In this document: positions 24,086 to 33,046 of the stretch, in pieces | Layout of the letters: each line of letters begins with the position of its first letter | Numbering within the stretch: the first letter of the stretch is position 1 | Assembly (NCBI GenBank): GCA_964462035.1 | Contig: CAYXAP010000008.1 | Span: 124,001 to 188,000, forward strand | Origin: UBA1660 sp964462035 | GTDB taxonomy: Bacteria; Myxococcota_A; Polyangia; Polyangiales; Houyiibacteriaceae | Direction of reading: 5' to 3' | Length of the DNA stretch: 64,000 nt | Program-made: the position numbers and the translations under genes | The notes under the pieces: generated by a model | Database searches by the model: none | What the model was told of the DNA's origin: nothing | What the model saw: the letters and a program-made list of their open reading frames with translations, nothing else

Positions 24086-25984
24086 CTAGAGTGGCACGAG
24101 CTGGCCGTTGCGCATCCGGTAGCGCACCGGCTGGTCGCTCCACGGCTTCAGGATCGGGCTGATCCCATCGCCCGCCGGCTCGTCGCTCCACGGCCAGTTG
24201 TCGGCGCTCCAGCCGGCCGCCTGGCCCGGCCGAATCTCGAGGCCGCGTCGACCGGGACGCACCTGGTTGCGGATCACGTTGTCCCCCTGCCGCCGCTCGA
24301 CCTCGACCGCCAGCAGCCGGGGGAACGCGTCCCCGGCGAACTGGTGCACCAGCAGCACGTCGCGCTGCACTTCGCCCAGATCCTGCCGAACGCGCACCAG
24401 GATCTCGTGGCGCCCGTCGCCATCCAGATCGGCCGTGGTCACTCGGCGGATGTCCGCGTGGCCCTGCACGGGGAGCTGGTAGTAGAAGTAGCCCTGCCCG
24501 CCACGGAATGCCGGACCGACGACGACCAGCGCGTCGCCGAGCACGGCGATCCGCTCCGGCGTGCGGTCGCCCTCCACGTTCCGATCCCAGACGAAGCGCG
24601 GCCGGATGCGCGCCGGGATGTTCTTGTCCGCACGCACGCCGCTCACGAGCTCGCGCATCGCCGCGTCACCGCGCTGCGGTCGCCGAGTCTCACGGCGCGT
24701 CCCGCGTCGGGTCTCACGGCTCGTCGTCCGTGGCTGTGCCTCTCGGTGATTCGGGTTCGGCCGTTCCTGCACGACCGCGAAACGCTGGCCGTCCCACTGG
24801 TAGGTCCGCGACCGGTGCTCGCCCCAGGGGAGCAGGATGCTCTGCGCGTCCGTCGAGGGGCTCTCCTGGAAGTTCTCCGGCGTCAGCCCCTCGGCCGAAC
24901 CGATGGAGGCTTCGATGGTGGGCGGGCTGCGCCGACGACCACGCCCGACCCGGACGCGCGCCTCGACGTGACCCTCGGAGACCTCCTTGCGCGTCTCGAT
25001 GGCGAAGAGCGGCTGCACGCCGGTGCAGTCGAAGCCGAAGACCTGCCAGAGCCGGCGGCTGCCGCGCCCGTCACGCTGGGTGAGCTCGACCTGCAGCTCG
25101 TCCTTCCCATCGCCGGTGAAGTCGCGCATCTCGAAGCCGTGCACGTCGCCGGCGCTCTGCACCGGCAGCGCCGCGAAGTCGTAGGCGTTCGCGTCGCGGT
25201 AGCCGTTGCCGAAGACCACCACGAAGCGCTCCACCTGCACCACGCGCTCGGGCCGACCGTCTCCGCAGACGTCCGCGCGCTCGGCGTGGCGCGGCGTGGC
25301 ACCCGTGATGCCCTGCTGGCTGAGGAAGCGGTCGAGCACGGCGTGCTCGCCGCCGCTCGGGCGAATCTCCGGCAACCGCTCCAGGTGACGCCGGTCGATC
25401 GCGACGGTCGCCGGGGCGTTCTCGACCTCGGGCCGGGATTCGGAGTCGACGTCGTTGAGTCGGACCGCCGCGCGGCCGTCTTCCCACTGGCGGCTGCCCG
25501 GGATCTGGTTCCACGGGATGAACGCCTCGATCTCGTAGCCGCCGTCGCCACGGGCCTCGACGACCCGTGCCCCCCGCGCCGCTCGCGGGCGGCCGCCGAG
25601 CGGACCCACCGCGGCAGCGCCCGAGGTGTGCTGGGTCCCCGGGTAGATCCAGATCTCGGTCGCGCGGTACCCACGACGCTGCGGCATCGCCATCACGACG
25701 ACCACCGCGTCCTGGTCGCGGCTCGGGCGCTCCTGCCGGATCAGCCGCTCGTCCGCGACGTCGGCCGCGACGTAGAGCCCGGCGTCGTCGTAGGCGAGCG
25801 CGAACTCCATCGATGCGTCGGGCCCCCGCCCGACGCCGACCTTGGGAACTGTCCGCCAGTCGCGAAGCATCCCGTCCACACGAACGCCGCGCTCGGCGAC
25901 CTCGTGGATTCGGATGCCCACCTGGGCGTTGGCGGTCGAAGCGAACGCGAGCGCGATCGCGATGGAAACCGAGAACAGCCGCAT
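24086..25984 (-). CDS. exported CBM9/DOMON-like protein with VCBS-like repeats
   Basis: 632 aa. A Sec signal peptide (MRLFSVSIAIALAFASTANA) precedes a beta-sandwich like carbohydrate-binding module 9 (VDGMLRDWRTVPKV, FALAYDDAGLYVAADVADER, EAFIPWNQIPGSRQWEDGRA). Two regions with FG-GAP-like loops follow (DFTGDGKDELQVEL, DLDGDGRHEILVRV), separated by a Thr/Arg-rich linker (RETRRGTRRETRRPQR). Likely periplasmic, binding sugars or haem. ATG 25984 is chosen for the signal peptide. rlmN lies 71 bp upstream on the same strand. Confidence 0.65.
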   Translation of the reverse strand: MRLFSVSIAIALAFASTANAQVGIRIHEVAERGVRVDGMLRDWRTVPKVGVGRGPDASMEFALAYDDAGLYVAADVADERLIRQERPSRDQDAVVVVMAMPQRRGYRATEIWIYPGTQHTSGAAAVGPLGGRPRAARGARVVEARGDGGYEIEAFIPWNQIPGSRQWEDGRAAVRLNDVDSESRPEVENAPATVAIDRRHLERLPEIRPSGGEHAVLDRFLSQQGITGATPRHAERADVCGDGRPERVVQVERFVVVFGNGYRDANAYDFAALPVQSAGDVHGFEMRDFTGDGKDELQVELTQRDGRGSRRLWQVFGFDCTGVQPLFAIETRKEVSEGHVEARVRVGRGRRRSPPTIEASIGSAEGLTPENFQESPSTDAQSILLPWGEHRSRTYQWDGQRFAVVQERPNPNHREAQPRTTSRETRRGTRRETRRPQRGDAAMRELVSGVRADKNIPARIRPRFVWDRNVEGDRTPERIAVLGDALVVVGPAFRGGQGYFYYQLPVQGHADIRRVTTADLDGDGRHEILVRVRQDLGEVQRDVLLVHQFAGDAFPRLLAVEVERRQGDNVIRNQVRPGRRGLEIRPGQAAGWSADNWPWSDEPAGDGISPILKPWSDQPVRYRMRNGQLVPL

Positions 25985-26055
25985 CAAGGCGGCGAAGGTA
26001 TCACGCACGGTGGAATCTTCCATGGGCGGCTCGGACGCCACCGGCCCGCGAAAGT

Positions 26056-27228
<1,173 letters not shown>

Positions 27229-27297
27229 GGCGAGGCCGTCGGGACCCCTTGGAGTGGCATCGCAGCCCGCCTCACGCAACCCATCGGGGCGGACGCC

Positions 27298-27690
27298 CTA
27301 CTCCGGGGGCTCCCTCGGCTCCCAGAGCTCGACCTTGTTGCCCTCGGGGTCCATGACCCATGCGAAGAGCCCGTTGAGCTCCTCATCGGGGCCCTTCACG
27401 GGATCGATGCCGCTGGCTTTCAGCTGCGCCAGGAGCTCGGTCAGGTCGTCGACGCGGTAGTTGATCATCAGCTGCGACCGGCTCGGCTCGAACCAGTCAC
27501 CGTCGGCGTCCGCCAGGTGCCAGACGGTCATGCCCGGCGCGCGCTGCGCGTCCGTGTCGGCCTTCCAGTCGAAGATCACCCCACCCCACGCTTCGAGCGA
27601 GAAGCCGAGGTGCTCGACGTACCACTGCTTGAGCGCCTCGGGGTCTTTCGCCTTGAAGAACACCCCTCCGATTCCGGTCACCTTCGCCAT
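27298..27690 (-). CDS. VOC (glyoxalase/bleomycin resistance) superfamily protein
   Basis: 130 aa. Starts AKVTGIGGVFFKAKDPEALK followed by QWYVEHLGF, the standard first half of a VOC module, and ends WVMDPEGNKVELWEP, the metal-ligand Glu strand. Metal-dependent dioxygenases, glyoxalases and antibiotic-binding proteins share this fold; substrate unknown. The ATG at 27690 fits the family better than an upstream in-frame codon. Divergent from the DUF1990 gene. Confidence 0.85.
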   Translation of the reverse strand: MAKVTGIGGVFFKAKDPEALKQWYVEHLGFSLEAWGGVIFDWKADTDAQRAPGMTVWHLADADGDWFEPSRSQLMINYRVDDLTELLAQLKASGIDPVKGPDEELNGLFAWVMDPEGNKVELWEPREPPE

Positions 27691-27766
27691 CGCGCCCTCC
27701 GCTTTCGGTCGGAGCCTCCAATCACCAGCGCCCTCGGTCAACCGTCCGGTCTGCCATACTCGGGCC

Positions 27767-28336
27767 CTGTTCTACCCATCCACACCCTCCGACTCCCGGA
27801 TCCACGCGCTGCTGCAGGCCCGCGCCACCGCGCCCTTCACCTACACGGCGGTCGGCGCGACCCGAGACGACCTACGAGCGGCCCCGGCGGGCTTCCGCCT
27901 CGATCGCTACGGAGCCGTCGTCGGGCGGGGCCGAGCCGCGTTCGAGCGCTGCTGCGAGGCGCTCGGCCGGATCGACAACTACCCACCCTCGTTCACCCGC
28001 GTCGTCCGTCGACCGGGTGAGCTCACCGCCGACTCGCTCTTCGCCACGGTGGTCGAGCACTTCGGCTTCGCGTCGGTCCACCCCTGCCGGCTCATCTACG
28101 TGGTCCGCGAACCCGATCGCTACGGCTTCGGCTTCGGCACCCTCCCCGGCCACGCCGAGTCCGGAGAGGAGCGCTTCCTGGTTCACCTCGACGGCGAAGA
28201 CGTCCACTACGACATCCAGGCGTTCTCTCGACCGGTCGGCTGCCTCCCGCGGCTCGGCGCACCAGTCACGCGCTCGTTTCAGCTCCGCTTCCAGCGGGAG
28301 ACGCTGGAAGTGATGAAACGGTACGGCGCCGGCTAG
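27767..28336 (+). CDS. DUF1990 family protein, probable CTG start
   Basis: About 189 aa. FYPSTPSDSRIHALLQARAT, FTYTAVGATRD, YGAVVGRGRAAFERCCEALG and RFLVHLDGEDVHYDIQAFSR follow the DUF1990 pattern from its first residues. No ATG, GTG or TTG lies where the family begins; the codon there is CTG at 27767. The next conventional starts would delete conserved sequence, and the upstream frame runs inside the divergent VOC gene. Function of the family is unknown. Its stop overlaps the convergent GH5 gene by 4 bp. Confidence 0.7.
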   Translation: MFYPSTPSDSRIHALLQARATAPFTYTAVGATRDDLRAAPAGFRLDRYGAVVGRGRAAFERCCEALGRIDNYPPSFTRVVRRPGELTADSLFATVVEHFGFASVHPCRLIYVVREPDRYGFGFGTLPGHAESGEERFLVHLDGEDVHYDIQAFSRPVGCLPRLGAPVTRSFQLRFQRETLEVMKRYGAG

Positions 28337-29841
28337 CGCGTCGCCTGCACCGTGTGCTCGCCAGGGCCAGCGCAGTCGACGGCGACCAGCCCCGTGGCCG
28401 GATCACGTTCCGACGCCACGGTCTCGCCGTCGCAGGTGAGCGCCCACTCGCCCTCGGGGACGAAGAGCTCGGTCGGTGCCGTCACCGCGGCATCGCCGGT
28501 GTAGCGGAGCTCGAAGAGGCCCGCGTCGTCGTCGAAGGCCCAGGTGATCGGCCAGCCCGCGATTCGTTCGGGCCGCGGACGCTCGAAGCGCGCGAGCACT
28601 TCGGGCCGCTCCGACCAGGACTCGCTCGCCTCGTCCCACTCGTGCAGTCCCCAGCTGTCCTGGGAGTTCTCCTTCCACAGCCAGAGCGCAGCCGACGCGC
28701 CGAACTCGTCCTGCAGGTCGAGCTGGAACCGGTAGTAGTCCTCCGAGCGAATGCCTTCGGGATCGTAGCCCCACTCACCGACGAAGAGCGGGGTCCCCCA
28801 GCCCACCGCCTCCATCGCCGCGCTCTCGTGCCCACGGCGGAGGGTGTCGCGGGTGAAGCTCATCCGCTGGGTGTCGGAACCGAAGAACGAGAGTGTGTAG
28901 ACGTGCGGCGCGTAGACGGTGCCGTCCACCGGGAAGGCAGCGCTCGGGAGGCCGGAGCGTTCGGTGATGTTCCTCGGCAGGACTGGAGGCTCGAAGAAGA
29001 CGAGCCGGTTCGGATCCGCGGCGCGGATCGCGGTGGCCACCTCGACGTTGAGCCGCTCGACCTCCGCGAACGAACCGATGGGCTCGTTGAAGACTTCGAT
29101 GCCCACGACGTTGGTGTCGCCGGCGAAGGTCTCCGCCACGTGGGCCGCCATCGACGCGAAGCGGGTGCGCAACGTCGGTCCCGGTTCGTCGTCGCCGAAG
29201 AAGGTCGCGAAGGCGGCGGTGACCTGCGCGGAGGTCCGCCGCGCCTCGAGGTCGTCGAGCGGTCCCTCGAGGAGCTCCGTCGGCGGCGGCTGAATCGCCC
29301 AGAGCGGGGCGCCGTCCTCGCCGATGTGCTTCGAGTACGCGTCCTGGTGGAAGTCGAGGAGCACCAGCACGCCGGCGTCGGCGCAGAGATCCACGATGGT
29401 CGCGACCCGCTCGAGGTAGGCGCTGTCGTAGGTGGGCGGCTCCGCGTCGGTCGGCTCCACCGCGGACCAGTTCATCGGGAGTCGAAGGACGTTGAAGCCG
29501 AGCTCGCGCATGCGAATGGCATCGGAGGCATCGAAGGTGGGGATCGGCTCGAGCGGAGTCCGCCCATCGTCGAAGGTCACGTCGAAGACGCCCTCGACCC
29601 GCGCGTTCACGCCTCGCAGCACGACCACGCGACCGTCGCCGTCGACGAAGTGTTGGCAGCGAGTCGCCAGCGGCGCGTGGGGTCCCGCGGTGGCTTCGCA
29701 GCTCGGGTGCACCCAGCGTTCCGGACCGGCGTCGGTCCTTCCGCCGTCGTCCGCACCCGAGTCGGCGGGAAGCGGGGCATCGTCACCGCAGCCTGCGAAC
29801 GCCAGCGACATCAGGAGGAGCGACCATCTCGGAGAGCGCAT
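28333..29841 (-). CDS. GH5 endoglycoceramidase-like lipoprotein
   Basis: 502 aa. Lipobox Cys18 (AFAGC), then a linker and a GH5 TIM barrel: GVNARVEGVFDV, FNVLRLPMNWSAVEP, LLDFHQDAYSKHIGEDGAPL around 163-180, acid/base Glu253 (FNEPIG) and nucleophile Glu356 (GEWG). A C-terminal beta domain (about 430-502) follows. The DFHQD-Y-G-DGAP block is characteristic of endoglycoceramidases, which release glycans from glycosphingolipids of eukaryotes or of sphingolipid-making bacteria. Surface exposure would suit a predator. Starts 65 nt after the acetyltransferase gene on the same strand. Confidence 0.8.
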   Translation of the reverse strand: MRSPRWSLLLMSLAFAGCGDDAPLPADSGADDGGRTDAGPERWVHPSCEATAGPHAPLATRCQHFVDGDGRVVVLRGVNARVEGVFDVTFDDGRTPLEPIPTFDASDAIRMRELGFNVLRLPMNWSAVEPTDAEPPTYDSAYLERVATIVDLCADAGVLVLLDFHQDAYSKHIGEDGAPLWAIQPPPTELLEGPLDDLEARRTSAQVTAAFATFFGDDEPGPTLRTRFASMAAHVAETFAGDTNVVGIEVFNEPIGSFAEVERLNVEVATAIRAADPNRLVFFEPPVLPRNITERSGLPSAAFPVDGTVYAPHVYTLSFFGSDTQRMSFTRDTLRRGHESAAMEAVGWGTPLFVGEWGYDPEGIRSEDYYRFQLDLQDEFGASAALWLWKENSQDSWGLHEWDEASESWSERPEVLARFERPRPERIAGWPITWAFDDDAGLFELRYTGDAAVTAPTELFVPEGEWALTCDGETVASERDPATGLVAVDCAGPGEHTVQATR

Positions 29842-29905
29842 GCCCGCGCTCTATCACCCGCGGCGCACCGAGGCCGCCCGGAGTGTGGCGAAGCCCGTTC
29901 GCGAC

Positions 29906-30412
29906 TCAGGGGCGATTCTTGGTGCGCTTCGGGAGCGGCCGAGCGGGCACGCCGAGCATCGTCGCACCGGCCGGCACGTCGGTGATCACCAGCGAGTTCG
30001 CGGCGATGTGAGCGCCCGCGCCAACCCGGATGGCTCCGAGGATCTTGGCGCCCGGACCGATGAAGACGTCGTCCTCGATCACCGGTGCGCCGTCGCCCTC
30101 GGAGAGGCCGATGGTCACGTCGTGCATGATGCCCACGCGATCCCCGATGACGACGTCCGGATGGATTCGAATGTTCGCGCCGTGGATGAGGTGCAACCTC
30201 TCGCCCACCTGCGTCTCGCAATGGAGCGAGATGCCAGTGCTCATCTCGACGCCCATTCGGAGCCCGCCGTAGACCTTGGACGCGAGCGTCCGCCGCGCGC
30301 CGCGCATCGTTCGAACCCGCTGACCCAAACGGAACACGGCCATCGCCCAAAGGGCGGGCTCGCCCAGCCGTCCGCCGTGGCGGTGATAGTCCTCTCGAAG
30401 CTCGCGAAGCAT
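29906..30412 (-). CDS. serine acetyltransferase-like hexapeptide-repeat enzyme
   Basis: 168 aa. Left-handed beta-helix acyltransferase: HLIHGANIRIHPDVVIGDRV then GIMHDVTIG, IEDDVFIGPGAKILG, VGAGAHIAANSLVITDVP and GVPARPLP at the end. His77 and His97 are where SAT-type enzymes carry catalytic His. It lacks most of the N-terminal helical domain of CysE, so it is a short form seen in biosynthetic clusters. Its ATG overlaps the ACP stop by 1 nt (TGATG), making it the last gene of the five-gene operon. It probably O- or N-acetylates the operon's product. Confidence 0.8.
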   Translation of the reverse strand: MLRELREDYHRHGGRLGEPALWAMAVFRLGQRVRTMRGARRTLASKVYGGLRMGVEMSTGISLHCETQVGERLHLIHGANIRIHPDVVIGDRVGIMHDVTIGLSEGDGAPVIEDDVFIGPGAKILGAIRVGAGAHIAANSLVITDVPAGATMLGVPARPLPKRTKNRP

Positions 30413-30717
30413 CAGGTCTCGAGAGCGCTGACGTGACGGGCCATGCCGGCGATGGTCGTGAAGTCCGGCTCGAAGAGGAGCTCGTCGGGGAGGCGCTGGC
30501 CGACGTACTCCTCGAGGAACGCGACGACCTCCACCACGCCCGCCGAGTCGACGTAGCCCTCTTCCCAGAGGTTCACGTCCCGGGAGAAGCGGGTGTCGGT
30601 CGAGCGGATTCGGAAGCGCTCACGGATGAACGCTTCGAGCGCTTCGGCCAGTGTGGCCTCTCCCCCCAGCTCCATGCTGCCCGAGGATGTCAGATGTCCG
30701 TTGGAGTTCACCATCAT
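30412..30717 (-). CDS. acyl carrier protein of the five-gene operon
   Basis: 101 aa. EGYVDSAGVVEVVAFLEEYV carries the phosphopantetheine serine, Ser58, in a GYVDS setting instead of the housekeeping DSLD/E, so it is a specialised carrier protein. A preceding helix (LAEALEAFIRERF) and the following helices match the ACP four-helix fold. ATG 30717 overlaps the upstream stop (ATGA). The upstream ligase presumably loads it; the neighbouring enzymes would act on the tethered substrate. Confidence 0.85.
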   Translation of the reverse strand: MMVNSNGHLTSSGSMELGGEATLAEALEAFIRERFRIRSTDTRFSRDVNLWEEGYVDSAGVVEVVAFLEEYVGQRLPDELLFEPDFTTIAGMARHVSALET

Positions 30718-31955
30718 TTGCCGTCCCGGCCGTCGTCGGCCACCTGAGACCATCGGGTGGGGAAGCGATACATCCCACCCCGAATCCACCCACGCAGCGT
30801 CGCGAGCGAACAGCCGTAGAGCCGCGCCGCGCGCTCCGCGAGCTGGTCCCCGGTCAGTCCACGATCGGCCAACGCAGCCAGCGTGCCCTTCGGCGCTCCG
30901 TCGCTGGCCACTTGAGCGCGGACTTTGGGCCGCGCGTACACCGACTCGGGGATGCGCTCCCCAAAGATGGCCCGCGCGAGCTCCGCCTTTCCGCCCGGCA
31001 CCGTGAGGAGCTCGGCCGGTAGCGCGAGGTACTCGCTCGCGCAGAGCAAGTAGGGCTGCACGGTGTCGAGACCACGCCGAGCGAAGACGCCCACCTCGCG
31101 GTCGCCCGCGTCGAGACCCCGCACGAGGACTCGCCGCAGCTCCGCAGGCGGCAGGTCCGGCAAGGGATAGAAGACCTCCCCCGCGTACTCGACCGGCGAG
31201 TAGTCACAGAGGAGCTCGTTCATCCCGTCGCCGGTCAGCACCACGCCGTCGTCGGCCAGGTCGGCGATGGCCGCGGCGAGCGCCTGGTTCACCAGGGCGC
31301 AGTGGAGGTTGAAGTCGCGGTAGTCCTGCCCGTCGACGATGGCGTCGTCGACCCCGGCGAGCAGGGCCTCGCGCTCGACCGTGACGACCTCGAAGGGGAG
31401 CCCCAGCGCTTCGGCGACCACCCGAGCCGAACGGAGGTCGTCGGACTCCCCGTCCTCGGCGACGTGGAAAGTGACCGCGGTGACGTGCTCCAAGTGCTCC
31501 TGCGCGAGCGCCGCGATGCCGCTGCTGTCGAGACCGCCGGAGAGGGTCACGAAGACGCGCCGTCCAGCGAGCGCGACGGAGAGCCGCTGGAAAGTGGTGG
31601 TGAGGGCACGCGAGATCGGCTCGACGTGCGCGCGCCAGTCGCCGACCTCGGTCGGCTCGACGACGGGCGCGTAGGAGCGCATCTCGAGCTCCCCTTCTCC
31701 GAGACGCATCGCACGACCGCTCGGCACGGACCAGATCCGTTCCAACGCGAAGCCTTCGCGCACGAGGTCGATGGCATGCCGGCGAGCGACCACCGCTCCG
31801 TCGGCGACGGCGAAGAAGAGCTTCTGCACGCCCATCGGATCGCGCACCCACCAGTCACCGGCGCGGCCAGCGAAGTGGCCCGTGAGGCTCGGTCCGACCG
31901 TCGCGCTCTCGAGCGCGACCGGCGCCGAGCCCTGCCAGACGAAGCTCGACATCAT
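30714..31955 (-). CDS. asparagine-synthetase-like amide ligase lacking the glutaminase nucleophile
   Basis: 413 aa. The ATP-pyrophosphatase loop LSGGLDSSGIAAL is at residues 138-150, and the synthetase domain continues with TGDGMNELLCDY (241-252). The N-terminal 100 residues are a shortened glutaminase-type domain (WWVRDPMGVQKLFFAVADG) that begins without the Cys2 nucleophile and is too short to hydrolyse glutamine. It probably adenylates a carboxylate and accepts another amine, as beta-lactam and carbapenam synthetases do (inference). Start and stop both overlap neighbours (ATGA at 31952 and 30714). Confidence 0.75.
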   Translation of the reverse strand: MMSSFVWQGSAPVALESATVGPSLTGHFAGRAGDWWVRDPMGVQKLFFAVADGAVVARRHAIDLVREGFALERIWSVPSGRAMRLGEGELEMRSYAPVVEPTEVGDWRAHVEPISRALTTTFQRLSVALAGRRVFVTLSGGLDSSGIAALAQEHLEHVTAVTFHVAEDGESDDLRSARVVAEALGLPFEVVTVEREALLAGVDDAIVDGQDYRDFNLHCALVNQALAAAIADLADDGVVLTGDGMNELLCDYSPVEYAGEVFYPLPDLPPAELRRVLVRGLDAGDREVGVFARRGLDTVQPYLLCASEYLALPAELLTVPGGKAELARAIFGERIPESVYARPKVRAQVASDGAPKGTLAALADRGLTGDQLAERAARLYGCSLATLRGWIRGGMYRFPTRWSQVADDGRDGK

Positions 31956-33046
31956 CGCAGCTGCTCCAGCGCGCGGTCGATCATCGCGTCGTTCGCGCTG
32001 AGGCTGAGCCGCACCCAGCCGTGGTGATGGAAGAGCGCGGCCGGCAGGACGAGCACCCCGCGCTCGGCGAGCGACTCGGTGATCGCCCAGTCGTCGCCAT
32101 CGCCTTCGCGAGGCCGGACGTAGAGGAAGAAGGTCCCGTGGCTCTCCGCGACCTGGTAGCGCTCGGCCAGCGCCTCGAGCACTCGCGCACGGCGCGCTTC
32201 GAGCGCATCCACGTCGGTCGGCAGCTCCACCAACCGCGGGAGTGCCCGCTGCATCAATGCGTTGGGCATCCCGTAACCACCGACTCGGAGGTTACGGACG
32301 AGCACGTGCACGAGCGCCTCGTTCGTCGTCGCCACGGCGCCGAGGCGCTGCCCCTGCACGCGCAAGCGCTTGCCGTAGGAGTACACGACCGCCGTGTTCG
32401 CATGGAGGGAAGCGGGCGAGATGGGCGACGGTGCGTAATCGCGGTGGCACTCGTCCGAAATCCAGAGCCGCTCCCCGAGCAGCTCACTCACGGCCTCCAG
32501 CGTCACTCGATCGTGATTGCGTCCGGTCGGGTTGCAGGGTTGCGCCAGCAGGAACGCGACGGTGTCGTCGTCGATGGCGTCGGCGATCGCTCGGGTGTCG
32601 AGGGCGAGGTCGGTGTGCCGGGGCACGAGCCGCACCTCGAGGCCCGCGTCTTCCGCGTAGAGCGGGTGATCGAGCCAACAAGGGACGGGGATCACCACGT
32701 TGCCCGCGCGCTTGCCCGTCACCTCGAGGAGCGAGCGCATCAGCAGGTGCAGCCCGGCCATCGCGCCCGCGGTGAGGACGACGTCTCGCCAGCCCAGGTC
32801 CACACCGACCACGCTCAGGTCGTCGGCGACGACACGCCGGGCGACCCGCGTGCCGCCGTAGGGCGTGTACTGCAGGTCGAGCGCGCCGGCCTCCGCGAGA
32901 GTCTGCTCCATCGCCTTCGTGAACCGCGCCGCCGGGCCGTCCCATGCGTTGGCGTACGCCAGGTCCGCGAGGGATCTCGGACCGAGTCGAGCGCGGAGCG
33001 CATCGAAGCGCTCCTGCGGCTCGAGCCAACGGTGGATGGCGCTCAT
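31952..33046 (-). CDS. PLP-dependent aminotransferase, class I/II fold
   Basis: 364 aa. Fold-type I: substrate-side YTPYGGTRVARR, NPTG loop CNPTGRN (Asn172), pyridine-binding Asp198 in SDECHRDY, PLP lysine Lys226 in YSYGKRLRVQGQRLG, and the C-terminal carboxylate Arg in WVRLSLS. It would transfer an amino group between an amino acid and a keto acid or act on a carrier-bound keto group. It overlaps both neighbours by ATGA, so its synthesis is tied to the ligase and the amide ligase. Substrate cannot be predicted. Confidence 0.85.
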   Translation of the reverse strand: MSAIHRWLEPQERFDALRARLGPRSLADLAYANAWDGPAARFTKAMEQTLAEAGALDLQYTPYGGTRVARRVVADDLSVVGVDLGWRDVVLTAGAMAGLHLLMRSLLEVTGKRAGNVVIPVPCWLDHPLYAEDAGLEVRLVPRHTDLALDTRAIADAIDDDTVAFLLAQPCNPTGRNHDRVTLEAVSELLGERLWISDECHRDYAPSPISPASLHANTAVVYSYGKRLRVQGQRLGAVATTNEALVHVLVRNLRVGGYGMPNALMQRALPRLVELPTDVDALEARRARVLEALAERYQVAESHGTFFLYVRPREGDGDDWAITESLAERGVLVLPAALFHHHGWVRLSLSANDAMIDRALEQLR

